The notes beneath the pieces were generated by a model. The model made no database searches and was not told where the DNA came from. It saw nothing but the letters and a program-made list of their open reading frames with translations. The translations under genes were made by a program, and so were the position numbers. A DNA stretch of 64,000 bases, from the NCBI GenBank assembly GCA_002347035.1, contig DEAM01000022.1, positions 28,221 through 92,220 of the forward strand, written 5' to 3'. Every line of letters begins with the position of its first letter. The first letter of the stretch is position 1. The stretch comes from Gemmatimonadales bacterium UBA2982. GTDB lineage: Bacteria > Gemmatimonadota > Gemmatimonadetes > Longimicrobiales > Gaopeijiaceae. This document shows, piece after piece, positions 26,908 through 35,803 of the stretch.

Positions 26908-27549
26908 GTGAGCAAGGCACCAAGCTTGACAGCACCGGACCGCTTCGCAGGTGTCATCCCTAGTGCTGGCTCATCGAGTAGAATGGGTGAGCCAAAGGGC
27001 CTGCTAGAGCTTGACGGAAGAACTTTTCTATCGCGCACGGTCAGCGCACTGGTGGAAGGCGGATGTGACCCGGTCTTTGTCGTTGTCGCGGTAGATGAAA
27101 AGGAACTCGCAGCTGAAGCCGCTAGAGCCGGTGCCGTCGTAGTAGAAAATTTAGCGCCGGGAGAAGGTCCAATAACATCACTCAGGTTGGTACTCACACT
27201 TTTGGACAGCACCGTCGCCGGGTTAGCATATCTTCCCGTGGACCACCCAATGGTCCGACCAGAAACAGTTTCTACGCTTCTGCAAACTGCTCGCACTAAA
27301 AATGCTTTGCTCACTATACCGATGATAGGAGACAAAAGGGGCCACCCCGCTCTCTTTTCCGCCTCCCTTTTCTCTGAACTATCCGACCTAAGCCTCGAAG
27401 GGGGCGCACGAACCGTAGTTCACAGACACCTTGAGAAAGCCACACAGCTTCAGGTAGAAGACCCAGGAATCCTCGTGGACGTCGACACTCCGGAAGCCTA
27501 TAGGGCCCTGAGTAATACTTTAGGATCGAATAGCGAGGGGGCGAGGTGA
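26908..27549 (+). CDS. MocA/MobA-like nucleotidyltransferase
   Basis: NTP-transferase-3 family protein of 213 residues, probably a molybdenum cofactor cytidylyl- or guanylyltransferase. Motifs are PSAGSSSRMGEPKGLLELDG at the N-terminus (nucleotide-binding LAAGxSxRMGxxK signature, with PSAG in place of LAAG) and YLPVDHPMVRPETV (metal-binding Asp). The gene begins with GTG and overlaps the next gene as GTGA. Linkage with two XdhC-type proteins supports a role in maturing a xanthine-dehydrogenase/CO-dehydrogenase family molybdoenzyme, but the enzyme is not encoded in the window. An alternative role for such proteins is in nucleotide-sugar synthesis. Confidence 0.82.
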   Translation: MSKAPSLTAPDRFAGVIPSAGSSSRMGEPKGLLELDGRTFLSRTVSALVEGGCDPVFVVVAVDEKELAAEAARAGAVVVENLAPGEGPITSLRLVLTLLDSTVAGLAYLPVDHPMVRPETVSTLLQTARTKNALLTIPMIGDKRGHPALFSASLFSELSDLSLEGGARTVVHRHLEKATQLQVEDPGILVDVDTPEAYRALSNTLGSNSEGAR

Positions 27550-28394
27550 CCCTGCCAGCAGCAGAAGCGGCAAAGCTCATGATGTCCGTTACCGAGGCAG
27601 GCGGAGCTACAGTAGTGGCCCTGGTAGTAGACTCGCCTTATAAGGATTATACAGGTAAGCGGCTTGCCATTGTGGAATCCACACCCGGCGCCCAACTGAA
27701 CATTCACGGAGGTTTGGGCTCCGAGGCCCTAGACAAGAAAGTCAGCGAGCTAATGTGGGACGCCCTTCAGGACCCTCGCTCACACGATGGCTTGCGGCGC
27801 GTAGAGACTGACGCGGGAACCCTGGAGCTCTACCTTGAAGTTAAGCGCGCGGTCCAAGAGCTCATCGTGGTTGGAGCAGGACATATCGCGCAGCCTATGG
27901 CCCACCTTGGAGCCCTGCTTGGCTTTAAGGTAACGGTCCTAGACGACCGACCTGACTTTGCGACCCGAGAGCGGTTCCCTGAGGCCGAGCGACTTGTCGC
28001 AGCCGACTTCTCCAACCCGTTTGCTGATATAACAATTCACAGTCGGTCGCATCTTCTCCTAGTGACCCGCGGACACAAGTACGACTATGAGTGCCTGATC
28101 CGAGCCCTCAAGATGGACCCGCCACCTGCGTATATTGGCATGATTGGAAGCCGGCGGCGCGTACGGGCTACGTACGTACAACTTCTCGATGAGGGGATAG
28201 GGCATGATCTTATCGATCGTATCCACGCTCCGGTTGGACTAAATATTGGAGCAGAGACTCCGGAAGAAATAGCCGTCGCGGTAGCGGCCGAACTCGTGAT
28301 GTTACGCAGAGGAGGGACAGGGCTGGCACTAAAGGACGTTGAGCGGATTGCAGAGAGGTTCTTCAAGGAAGACGAAGGAGAAGGCCAAACGTGA
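27546..28394 (+). CDS. XdhC family protein with Rossmann domain
   Basis: Protein of 282 residues. The C-terminal XdhC Rossmann domain is plain: ELIVVGAGHIAQPMAHLGALLGFKVTVLDDRPDFATRERF, VTRGHKYDYECL, YIGMIGSRRRV, HAPVGLNIGAETPEEIAVAVAAEL. The first 100 residues do not show the usual GSTPR-containing N-terminal motif, which instead is encoded by the next gene. XdhC proteins bind molybdenum cofactor and insert its terminal sulfur before loading into xanthine-dehydrogenase-type enzymes. Both ends overlap neighbours as GTGA. Confidence 0.9.
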   Translation: MTLPAAEAAKLMMSVTEAGGATVVALVVDSPYKDYTGKRLAIVESTPGAQLNIHGGLGSEALDKKVSELMWDALQDPRSHDGLRRVETDAGTLELYLEVKRAVQELIVVGAGHIAQPMAHLGALLGFKVTVLDDRPDFATRERFPEAERLVAADFSNPFADITIHSRSHLLLVTRGHKYDYECLIRALKMDPPPAYIGMIGSRRRVRATYVQLLDEGIGHDLIDRIHAPVGLNIGAETPEEIAVAVAAELVMLRRGGTGLALKDVERIAERFFKEDEGEGQT

Positions 28395-28723
28395 CGAGAG
28401 AAGATGATCGGACTCTTACTGATGCTCTGCTGGCTGCGCGTCAAGCAGGCCGCCTCTGTGTGTTAGCTACTGTAGTGGAAACCAAGGGCTCAACACCCCG
28501 GAAGGTTGGCGCGCGCATGCTAGTTGATCCCGCGACTGGTTTAGTAGGGACAGTAGGGGGCGGGTGTGGAGAAGCTGAGGTAATTGAATCTGCCCACAGA
28601 GTGCTTGGATCAGGGGTTCCTGAGCGTGTCCGAGTAGATCTCACTGATGACTTGCTCTCATGGAGCCCGGCCGTTTGCGGAGGCATCATGGACGTCTTCG
28701 TAGAGCTAATCCGCAACGAATGA
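28391..28723 (+). CDS. Stand-alone XdhC/CoxI N-terminal domain protein
   Basis: Short protein of 110 residues that consists only of the XdhC_CoxI domain: VLATVVETKGSTPRKVGARM, VGTVGGGCGEAEV (conserved cysteine) and a final AVCGGIMDVFVELI (second conserved cysteine). Together with the preceding Rossmann-domain protein it covers the parts of a full-length XdhC. It is coupled on both sides by 4-base overlaps, GTGA at its start and ATGA with the DUF402 gene at its end. Confidence 0.88.
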   Translation: MTREDDRTLTDALLAARQAGRLCVLATVVETKGSTPRKVGARMLVDPATGLVGTVGGGCGEAEVIESAHRVLGSGVPERVRVDLTDDLLSWSPAVCGGIMDVFVELIRNE

Positions 28724-29271
28724 GCACGTCCGATCGAGTCCGTATCCATTACCAGCGTCTTCCCGACCAAGAGGAAATCTTCAACCAACGACTCATCCTT
28801 GAACGTGACGATGTGATCGTGACTCTAACGGACCCTCTCTCGCTTAGTGAACCGATCATTGTAGAAGGAGAGTTGATCTTAGAGTCAGGCTCACAAGCAG
28901 TCTGGTTTACGTTCCCCGGAGCCTGGCACGATGTGGGACGCTTCTATCGTGCCGATCATTCTTTCGTGGGCTTCTATGCGAACGTCCTCACACCTCCAAC
29001 GATTAATGGCCGTGTGTGGCACACAACTGATCTATTTCTAGATGTCTGGGTCCAGGACGATAGCCCTGCCAGAATTCTTGACGAAGATGAGCTCGAAGAA
29101 GCTTTGGAGCACGGACACATTGATCTCCATACTGCAGACCGCGCGCGAAAAGAGGCAACCCGGTTGATTGAACTATCAGAAGCTGGCGATTGGCCACCAG
29201 ACATCGTTAGGGAAATGACACTCGCCCGGATTTTGAGTGAGGAGGCCTACGCTTCGGCCTCTGCTAGGTAG
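28720..29271 (+). CDS. DUF402 family protein
   Basis: Protein of 183 residues of the DUF402 family, whose characterised members include nucleoside tri/diphosphate phosphatases and RNA-associated proteins. Visible family features are GAWHDVGRFYRADHSFVGFYANVLTPP, then LFLDVWVQDDSPARILDEDELEEALEHGHID, a metal-binding-like acidic region. The start is the ATG at 28720, which overlaps the preceding stop as ATGA; an upstream in-frame ATG at 28660 lies inside the XdhC-domain gene. Its connection with molybdoenzyme maturation is only positional. Confidence 0.85.
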   Translation: MSTSDRVRIHYQRLPDQEEIFNQRLILERDDVIVTLTDPLSLSEPIIVEGELILESGSQAVWFTFPGAWHDVGRFYRADHSFVGFYANVLTPPTINGRVWHTTDLFLDVWVQDDSPARILDEDELEEALEHGHIDLHTADRARKEATRLIELSEAGDWPPDIVREMTLARILSEEAYASASAR

Positions 29272-29438
29272 ACAGCGCAAAGACGCGAAAAGTCTATATG
29301 CACCTGCCTGAGAACTGCCGGATCCTCAAGAACGCAGTCTATCAGTCTGTCGTACCCGTCTAAAGACGAAGCTGGGATCTCAATGTCTTCCCGGTGATAG
29401 GACCCCTCGTCAACAAAAAGAAGCCGCACTCTCACCAT
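29247..29438 (-). CDS. Small hypothetical protein
   Basis: Protein of 63 residues with a balanced composition and regular beta/alpha pattern (VRVRLLFVDEGSYHREDIEIP, then SLDGYDRLIDCVLEDPAVLRQV). It starts eleven bases after the DsbA-like gene on the same strand and its 3' end overlaps the convergent DUF402 gene by 25 bases. The tight spacing and protein-like composition favour a real gene, but I recognise no family. Confidence 0.6.
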   Translation of the reverse strand: MVRVRLLFVDEGSYHREDIEIPASSLDGYDRLIDCVLEDPAVLRQVHIDFSRLCAVYLAEAEA

Positions 29439-29449
29439 TGCGCTCTGCT

Positions 29450-30193
29450 CTAGGATGCTCCAGCTCCATCTTCCTCCAAGAGATCCTCTATATAGGCCTG
29501 AATGGATAGGAAGTCCCCAGGAATACGGCGGACTGACCCATCCTTGTTAATCATAATGGTCGGGGTGCCGCTCACCCCAAGTTGCTGACCTAGATACATG
29601 TTAGCTGTAACCACCTCAGCATGCCTGTCACTCTTTAGACATTCATCGAACGGGCCTCGATCCAAACCCAGGTCGCTAGCGTAGTCTACGAAGGTATTAA
29701 CGGCCCTGGTTTCTGTAGACCACCGAGGCTGCATACGAAAGAGATGATCGTGGTACTCCCAGAACTGGTCCTGGTCATTCGCACAGCGAGCCGCACGCGC
29801 AGCAAGGAATGCGTGCTGATGCATCCCACCGAGTGGAAAGTCGTAAAAGATGAACCTCACCTGACCAGTCTCTACGTATGAAAGATCAATCTGCGGCTTG
29901 ATCATCCCCGCAAAATTCATGCATGCTGGACATTGATAATCCCCGAACTCAAGGATCTCGATTGAAGCATCTGGATCCCCCCTGGTCACACCCTGAGCCA
30001 AAGCGACAAGCCGGTCGAGATCTTCTATTCCCTCAATCTCTATAGGAGCAACAACAGCACCACCACTCCCGGACCCGACTGACAGTGCCACAAACGCTAC
30101 GCCAACTATGGCAACCGCAGCGAGAACCAAATAAAGTTTTCTCATATTCGATCCGCCCTCGCGGGCTTCTCGGCGTCGCTCGCTTCTAGACAC
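29450..30193 (-). CDS. DsbA-like thioredoxin-fold protein
   Basis: Membrane-anchored periplasmic oxidoreductase of 247 residues. A basic N-terminus precedes a membrane helix (LYLVLAAVAIVGVAFVALSV), then a thioredoxin-fold domain with ILEFGDYQCPACMNF containing the active CxxC as CPAC. LGVSGTPTIMINKDG gives the conserved cis-proline loop. Such proteins introduce or isomerise disulfides in exported proteins, of which this window encodes many. The GTG at 30193 is kept; an ATG at 30145 just before the helix is an alternative. Confidence 0.88.
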   Translation of the reverse strand: MSRSERRREAREGGSNMRKLYLVLAAVAIVGVAFVALSVGSGSGGAVVAPIEIEGIEDLDRLVALAQGVTRGDPDASIEILEFGDYQCPACMNFAGMIKPQIDLSYVETGQVRFIFYDFPLGGMHQHAFLAARAARCANDQDQFWEYHDHLFRMQPRWSTETRAVNTFVDYASDLGLDRGPFDECLKSDRHAEVVTANMYLGQQLGVSGTPTIMINKDGSVRRIPGDFLSIQAYIEDLLEEDGAGAS

Positions 30194-30269
30194 TTTTCAC
30201 ACTCCATCGGTGGATACATCAGGTCTTGAAAATGTTCTTGCAGCGAAAGCCAATCAAGCGGCGATTGAA

Positions 30270-30953
30270 CTAGCTCGTGAGAAGCTCTACGACCTCAGGG
30301 GTCACTGACAAGTCCTCAAGCACGTGGTCTGCACCTGTAGCCTCTAACTCTCTAGCCGTGTAGGTCCCGGTTGCGACCGCCACGGTACGCGTGCCCCCAG
30401 CGCGCCCACATGCAACGTCTCTAGGCGTATCACCCACAACAAACGTCTCATTCGCGGACAGATCTGTCGCCCAATGTGCCCTTGCGCGCCTGAGTGCGAT
30501 CGCCGGGAGTTCATCCCGTTCCTCATGGTCCGACCCAAAACCACCCACCTGAAAACGGTCCCACAACTTTGCTGAAGACAACTTCAGCTGCGCGCCTCCA
30601 AAGATGTTCCCGGTTACTAGACCGAGTGCGACGTCATCAAAGGCCCTAAGTGCATCAAGTAAAGCAACAACTCCTGGAAGGACAATCATTGGCCGACCAT
30701 TAAGCCCGACCTCCAAATGTGCTAGGTAACGAGACCAAAGTTTTAGAAATCCAGAGTCGATAGCATCGTCATCCAAGCCTGCTAAGGTCAGTAGCTCACG
30801 AGCTATTTGTGGATCCGTTTTCCCAGCAAAACTTACACGTTTCACTGGGCCTACAGCCCCGTACGTTTCCTCCATAGCTGATGTGAAGGCCTCCTTGGCC
30901 GGGCCGCCCTTCAGAAGAGTCCCGTCTATATCGAAGAGGATAAGTCGACGCAA
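30270..30953 (-). CDS. HAD family hydrolase
   Basis: Haloacid-dehalogenase superfamily phosphatase of 227 residues of the phosphoglycolate-phosphatase-like subfamily. Motif I is FDIDGTLL at the N-terminus, motif II is LVTGN, and motif IV is VGDTPRDVACGRAGG. A helical cap domain lies between motifs I and II. The substrate is not deducible. It begins with TTG and follows the dehydratase gene by twelve bases, so it is in the gyrA-initiated transcription unit. Confidence 0.87.
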   Translation of the reverse strand: MRRLILFDIDGTLLKGGPAKEAFTSAMEETYGAVGPVKRVSFAGKTDPQIARELLTLAGLDDDAIDSGFLKLWSRYLAHLEVGLNGRPMIVLPGVVALLDALRAFDDVALGLVTGNIFGGAQLKLSSAKLWDRFQVGGFGSDHEERDELPAIALRRARAHWATDLSANETFVVGDTPRDVACGRAGGTRTVAVATGTYTARELEATGADHVLEDLSVTPEVVELLTS

Positions 30954-30965
30954 TCGAAAGCCACC

Positions 30966-31940
30966 CTAGACTAATTTGGCTAGTATTGCCGAGTCGAGGT
31001 TCCCTCCACTTACAACGGCTGCCACCCGTTGGTCTTGCACATTGACCTTCTCCGCAAGAAGCGCTGCAATAGTCGCAGCTCCACTATACTCGACGATGAG
31101 TTTCTGATGCTCAATGAGCTGAAGGGTTGCCGAACGAATCGTTTCATCACTCACAGTAACGACATCATCTATCAGGTCTCGAGCATGTTCAAATGTTAAT
31201 TGACCCGTAATCACTGGAGCTAGCCCGTCTGCAATAGTTTCCATGTTTGCCAGAAGCTTTGGCGATCCTCGGTCCAATGCCAGCCGCATCGATGCTGCCC
31301 CTTCTGGCTCCACCCCAATCACTTTTGTAGCAGGAAGCATCCTCTTGATACATGCCGCAACCCCACTCGCCAGACCCCCACCACCAATCGGTGCAAGTAC
31401 CATATCCACATCGGGCCATTCTTGTGCAATCTCCCGCCCCACAGTCCCCTGACCTGCGATGATATGCCGGTGGTCGTAGGGCGGGACAATCACTAAGCCC
31501 TGCTCAGTCGCTAGCGCTTCTGCCCGCTCTTGTCGCTCTACAGATGTTGTACCTTCAAAGATCAGCTCGGCACCTAGTCTCTCTGCTCCATCCCGCTTGA
31601 CCTTAGGTGCCGAAGTGGGCATCACCACAACAACTCGTAGCCCGCGCAGCTTGCCTGCCAGTGCAACGGCTTGCCCGTGGTTTCCTGACGAATAGGTGCA
31701 TACACCAGCAGCAACCTGATCGTCAGAAAGCTGAGAAAGGAAGTTGAATGCTCCCCGGATCTTGAAAGACCCCCCACGCTGCAGACTCTCGCACTTGATG
31801 CGCACCATCGCATCCACTGACTCAGAAATCGAGTCTGCGTCCATGAGCGGTGTAGGGATAATAACTCCAGCAAGACGCCTGGCAGCCGACTCGATCTCAG
31901 TTAGCCCAACGAGTCCCTCGCCTTGTAACACTTGATTCAC
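30966..31940 (-). CDS. Threonine/serine dehydratase-like PLP enzyme
   Basis: Fold-type II pyridoxal-phosphate enzyme of 324 residues. The PLP lysine lies in [10 protein letters not shown], the substrate loop is SSGNHGQA, the phosphate-binding loop is [10 protein letters not shown], and SGGNLD closes the C-terminal end. No ACT regulatory domain is present, so it is the short catabolic/biodegradative form, which may act as threonine dehydratase, serine dehydratase or serine racemase. Its GTG overlaps the gyrA stop (GTGA, 31937-31940), coupling it to gyrA. Confidence 0.9.
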   Translation of the reverse strand: MNQVLQGEGLVGLTEIESAARRLAGVIIPTPLMDADSISESVDAMVRIKCESLQRGGSFKIRGAFNFLSQLSDDQVAAGVCTYSSGNHGQAVALAGKLRGLRVVVVMPTSAPKVKRDGAERLGAELIFEGTTSVERQERAEALATEQGLVIVPPYDHRHIIAGQGTVGREIAQEWPDVDMVLAPIGGGGLASGVAACIKRMLPATKVIGVEPEGAASMRLALDRGSPKLLANMETIADGLAPVITGQLTFEHARDLIDDVVTVSDETIRSATLQLIEHQKLIVEYSGAATIAALLAEKVNVQDQRVAAVVSGGNLDSAILAKLV

Positions 31941-34471
31941 TCCGAGTCCCCAACCCCTGCAGAGTCTAGCGTCTCGGCCAACTCTTCATCCTGGCTATTA
32001 CCGTTCTCGTCCTCGATCACAAGTCGAGCAACGTCGACGACTGAGTCACCCTCATCGAGATTTACCAACTTCACACCCTGAGTCGCACGACCAATAAGCG
32101 AGATTTGCGAGACCGGTTGTCGCATTACGACTCCGTTACGCGTGATGACCATTAGTTGCTCGTCTTCTTGAACGGACTTCACAGCAACCACCTGCCCTGT
32201 CTTAGGAGAGGTTTTAAGGTTAATGACCCCTGAGCCCCCACGTTTTTGGAGCCTGTACGCATCAACTTCCGTTCGCTTCCCAAGCCCGTTCTCTGATACC
32301 ACAAGCAACTTCGAGTCCGGACGAACCCGCACCATACCGACGACGATGTCTTCGCCTCGTAACCTCAACCCGCGTACGCCTTCAGTAGCCCGCCCCATTG
32401 GACGAGCATCACTTTCATGGAAGCGGATCGCCTTGCCCGCGCGGCTCGCCAGGATAACCTCATCCTCGCCTGACGTGATCTGCACATCGATCAGCTCATC
32501 TTCGTCTCGGATATTGATCGCGTTCAAACCGACAGTCCGAACATTCCCGTAGGCGGAGAGCGCGGTCTTCTTCACAACACCGAGTCGTGTCCCAAAAAGT
32601 AGGTACTTGTCGTCACTGAACTCCCGCACTGGAAGTACAGCTGCAATCTGCTCGTCTTCACCTAGATTGAGCAGGTTGATAATCGGCTTTCCTCGCGCAG
32701 TACGCCCGCCTACTGGAATCTCCCAAACCTTCTTCCAGTAGCATTGCCCGCGCCTCGTGAAAATCATCAGGTAGTCATGCGTTGAGGCAATGAACATCCC
32801 CTCAACCCAGTCTTCTTCTTTCGTATCCATGCCCCGCAGACCGCGTCCGCCTCGACGCTGGGCACGATACGTGTCAACCGGCAGACGTTTCACGTAGCCC
32901 TGATGGGACAATGTTACCACCATGTCCTCTTCTACGATCAGGTCTTCTACATTGAATGAACCAACCGCCGCTGTAATCTCGCTTCGACGATCATTTCCGT
33001 ACTTTTCTGCTACTTCACGTAGCTCATCCTTGAGAATGCCCATGCGGACCTCCTCAGAGCCCAAGATCTCTCGGAGTTCCTCAATGAGCGCGCGTACTTC
33101 CGATAACTCTTCTTCGAGCTTCTCAATCTCGAGGCCGGTTAGGCGTGCAAGCCTCATGTCCAGGATTGCCTTGGCCTGCCGTTCCGTAAGGTTAAATGAA
33201 CTCTGGAGTTCCTGTGATGCGGTATTAGTGTCCTTGGATCCCCGAATGACCTTGATCACCTCATCGATGTTATCAACAGCGACCTTGAGACCTTCGAGGA
33301 TATGCTCGCGATCGAGCGCCCTATTGAGATCATACTCAGTACGCCGGACGATGACCTCATGCCTATGATCAATGAAATGACCAAGGATCTCCTGCAACGA
33401 CATAACCTTCGGCTGACCGTTGTGAAGAGCTAGCAGGATCGTCCCGAACGTCGACTGCATCTGCGTGTGCTTGTACAGACGATTAAGGACTACATGAGGG
33501 ACAGCGTCACGCTTTAGTTCGATGACGATCCGCATGCCGTCCCGATCTGACTCGTCACGCATATCACGGATATCCGTCAGCTTCTTGTCCCTAACCAACT
33601 GTGCGATTTGTTCGATCAGTCGTGACTTATTCACCATGAATGGGATTTCAGTGACGATGATTCGCTCCGTATTAGCGTCGACCTCCTCGATTTCAGCTCG
33701 GGCACGCATAACAATTCGGCCTCGGCCGGTGCGATAAGCTTCGCTAATCCCCTCGGTGCCGCAGATGAAACCACCCGTTGGGAAATCAGGGCCCAACACG
33801 ATGCCTTCCAGTATCTGGTTTTTCTCTTCTTTAGATAGATCTGGATTGTCGATCAGTGCAGCACACGCATCGACAATCTCTCGCAAGTTGTGCGGCGGGA
33901 TATTAGTAGCCATTCCGACCGCAATCCCCGAAGAGCCATTGACTAAAAGGTTGGGGGCCTTTGAGGGAAGCACGGATGGTTCGTTTCGACTGTCGTCAAA
34001 ATTCGGCGTGAAGTCGACGGTATCCTTCTCGATGTCAGCCAGAAGCTCCGTGGCAAGGCTTGTCAGGCGAGCCTCTGTATAACGGTAGGCCGCAGCTCGA
34101 TCGCCATCGATTGAACCAAAGTTCCCCTGCCCGTCGACCAGCGGATGGCGTAAGGAGAATTCCTGCACCATCCGCACCATCGCCTCGTACACCGCAAGGT
34201 CACCGTGCGGATGGTATTTACCCAGTACGTCACCAACTACGGTAGCGCTCTTTTTGTACGCACGGCCGGGATTCATCCCGGCCTCACTCATCGCATACAG
34301 GATACGCCGATGAACCGGCTTGAGTCCGTCTCGGACATCGGGTAGCGCCCGTTGCACGATAACGCTCATTGAGTAGTCAATGAACGATTCCCGCATTTCA
34401 TCTTCTAGGAGGCGCGCTAAAACTGTCGAGCCACCTCCGTTTCCGCCTTCGAGTTCTAGTTCTTCACTCAT
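31937..34471 (-). CDS. gyrA: DNA gyrase subunit A
   Basis: Type II topoisomerase subunit that breaks and rejoins DNA; 844 residues. The catalytic tyrosine is Tyr131 in [11 protein letters not shown]. The GyrA-box QRRGGRG in the C-terminal beta-pinwheel marks it as gyrase rather than topoisomerase IV. AGGAAGGA stands upstream of the ATG. The quinolone-determining region reads [15 protein letters not shown], so the positions equal to E. coli Ser83 and Asp87 are Leu92 (codon at 34196-34198) and Glu96. An acidic tail follows the last blade. gyrB is not in the window. Confidence 0.97.
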   Translation of the reverse strand: MSEELELEGGNGGGSTVLARLLEDEMRESFIDYSMSVIVQRALPDVRDGLKPVHRRILYAMSEAGMNPGRAYKKSATVVGDVLGKYHPHGDLAVYEAMVRMVQEFSLRHPLVDGQGNFGSIDGDRAAAYRYTEARLTSLATELLADIEKDTVDFTPNFDDSRNEPSVLPSKAPNLLVNGSSGIAVGMATNIPPHNLREIVDACAALIDNPDLSKEEKNQILEGIVLGPDFPTGGFICGTEGISEAYRTGRGRIVMRARAEIEEVDANTERIIVTEIPFMVNKSRLIEQIAQLVRDKKLTDIRDMRDESDRDGMRIVIELKRDAVPHVVLNRLYKHTQMQSTFGTILLALHNGQPKVMSLQEILGHFIDHRHEVIVRRTEYDLNRALDREHILEGLKVAVDNIDEVIKVIRGSKDTNTASQELQSSFNLTERQAKAILDMRLARLTGLEIEKLEEELSEVRALIEELREILGSEEVRMGILKDELREVAEKYGNDRRSEITAAVGSFNVEDLIVEEDMVVTLSHQGYVKRLPVDTYRAQRRGGRGLRGMDTKEEDWVEGMFIASTHDYLMIFTRRGQCYWKKVWEIPVGGRTARGKPIINLLNLGEDEQIAAVLPVREFSDDKYLLFGTRLGVVKKTALSAYGNVRTVGLNAINIRDEDELIDVQITSGEDEVILASRAGKAIRFHESDARPMGRATEGVRGLRLRGEDIVVGMVRVRPDSKLLVVSENGLGKRTEVDAYRLQKRGGSGVINLKTSPKTGQVVAVKSVQEDEQLMVITRNGVVMRQPVSQISLIGRATQGVKLVNLDEGDSVVDVARLVIEDENGNSQDEELAETLDSAGVGDSE

Positions 34472-34693
34472 TGCGGCGTCCTTCCTATCAAGGTTTTCTG
34501 TAGCTGCGGAGCACCAGATATATGCCTAGGACCGGCATGTACTGGGACCGTGCCGTGCAGATTTTTGAAAGGGGCCCGGCCCGCTTTTCGGACCGGTTGC
34601 ACAACGCAGCTGGGGGGGGCTTGATACACCCCGAAAAATAACCCTATTGGACCCTGGGTTGAACCCCAGAAACACCTTTTGGCACAAGGGATT
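34472..34693. other. Intergenic region upstream of gyrA with two GC hairpins
   Basis: About 220 bases between the glycosyltransferase and gyrA, both on the minus strand. It holds an imperfect hairpin CCGGCCCG-cttt-CGGACCGG region near 34575-34600, a run of eight G at 34612-34619, and CTGGG-N6-CCCAG near 34656-34671. On the minus strand the last hairpin is followed about 15 bases later by TTATTTTT, so it may be a weak terminator for the glycosyltransferase. The gyrA promoter must lie here, but I see no clear boxes. Confidence 0.45.
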
Positions 34694-35710
34694 TCATGCT
34701 ACAGCAGCAAAGTCCACTAGCTCTCTGAATCCAGCCCCGTCTAGCGTGGCCCTAAGAAGCTGCCTGGCACCTTCCTGACCAACAGCTGCCAAATGAAGGC
34801 AGCCTCTTGTTCTGAGTCCTGATTCCGTATCGACCACAGGAGCGCCGTGAATTTCCTGACCGAGTTTTTGTGGATTCAAATCGACGAAGGCGAGCACTCG
34901 GGTCCCCGCATTGAGTAGGGCCCTAGCAACCGCCTTGCCCACGGGTCCAGCGCCCCAGATCACCGCTCCATCCATGCCCTGGAGGAGCGTGCGCTGCAGA
35001 TAGTATACCTTACAGGCCAGGAATGATTCTGGACTGTAACGCCTGTGAGTCCTAGACAGCCGACCCGGATGCTCCCTCCAGCGAAGGAGTTGAACTGGGA
35101 CCTTGCCTAGTCTGTATCCTTCTGCCCATAGACGAAACAAGAGGTCATAGTCCTCAGGCCACCCCTGATCTCGATAACCACCTATTGCGTCAACAATCTT
35201 ACTTCGCAAGAAAAAAGTTGGGTGTGCAAGCGGACACTCAACGAAGATTTCCCTAGCTATATCCTCTGGAGTGACCAATCCGTTAATCCAGTTCTCATAG
35301 CGACGCGCCCCATCACGAACCGCTTCCTCGGGAAAGTACGTCACTCCTGTACCGCAACCCGCCAGTGATGGGTCAGCCTCCAGCATTGCCAGCTGTCTCT
35401 CCAGCCTATGGGGCTCGGCGACGTCGTCCGCATCCATGCGAGCCAGGTACCTACCGCTTGCCTCGGCCCTAGCATGCTCAAGCGTTGCTACTATCCCCAT
35501 AGGCTTGTGGCTAAACACTTTAATCCGGCTGTCTCTTTTGGCCCATGTATCCAGAGCCTGGCGTGAACCATCAACGGAACCATCGTCCACAGCTATGAGT
35601 TCAAAATTTTCCAGAGTCTGCGACAGCAACGAGACCATTGCAGCATCAAGATAGGGTCCGGCATCGCGGACAGGCAGGATCACTGACACCACTGGAATAG
35701 CCGATTTCAT
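34694..35710 (-). CDS. GT2 glycosyltransferase with C-terminal nucleotide-binding domain
   Basis: Protein of 338 residues. The N-terminal GT-A domain shows SVILPVRDAGPYLDAAMVSLLSQTL, VDDGSVDGS and the DxD-type MDADDVAEPHRLERQ; the acceptor region has GWPEDYDLLFRLWAEG. After about residue 245 a Rossmann-like segment follows, AVIWGAGPVGKAVARALLNAG then VLAFVDLNPQKLGQEIHGAPVV, as in PglD-type or FlmA-type sugar-modifying proteins. This fusion suggests a sugar-transfer protein with a bound nucleotide regulator or redox partner. Envelope polysaccharide synthesis is the likely context, but no glycan cluster surrounds it. Confidence 0.82.
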   Translation of the reverse strand: MKSAIPVVSVILPVRDAGPYLDAAMVSLLSQTLENFELIAVDDGSVDGSRQALDTWAKRDSRIKVFSHKPMGIVATLEHARAEASGRYLARMDADDVAEPHRLERQLAMLEADPSLAGCGTGVTYFPEEAVRDGARRYENWINGLVTPEDIAREIFVECPLAHPTFFLRSKIVDAIGGYRDQGWPEDYDLLFRLWAEGYRLGKVPVQLLRWREHPGRLSRTHRRYSPESFLACKVYYLQRTLLQGMDGAVIWGAGPVGKAVARALLNAGTRVLAFVDLNPQKLGQEIHGAPVVDTESGLRTRGCLHLAAVGQEGARQLLRATLDGAGFRELVDFAAVA

Positions 35711-35803
35711 AAGGGATACACATCACATTCTAGATCGATAGGCCCCGTAAAGATCGTGAAGTGGACCTGGCCAAGGGCAGGCGTGGAGCAAAGCAGCTCA
35801 GTT

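Noticed and set aside
26814..27335. A 173-codon minus-strand frame opposite the MocA-like gene.
   Set aside because: Ser/Thr/Val-rich composition typical of an antisense shadow, no family features, and the plus-strand gene is clearly recognised.
34612..34619. Run of eight G as a phase-variable tract.
   Set aside because: It is intergenic, far from a start codon or a clear promoter, and a single short homopolymer is weak evidence.
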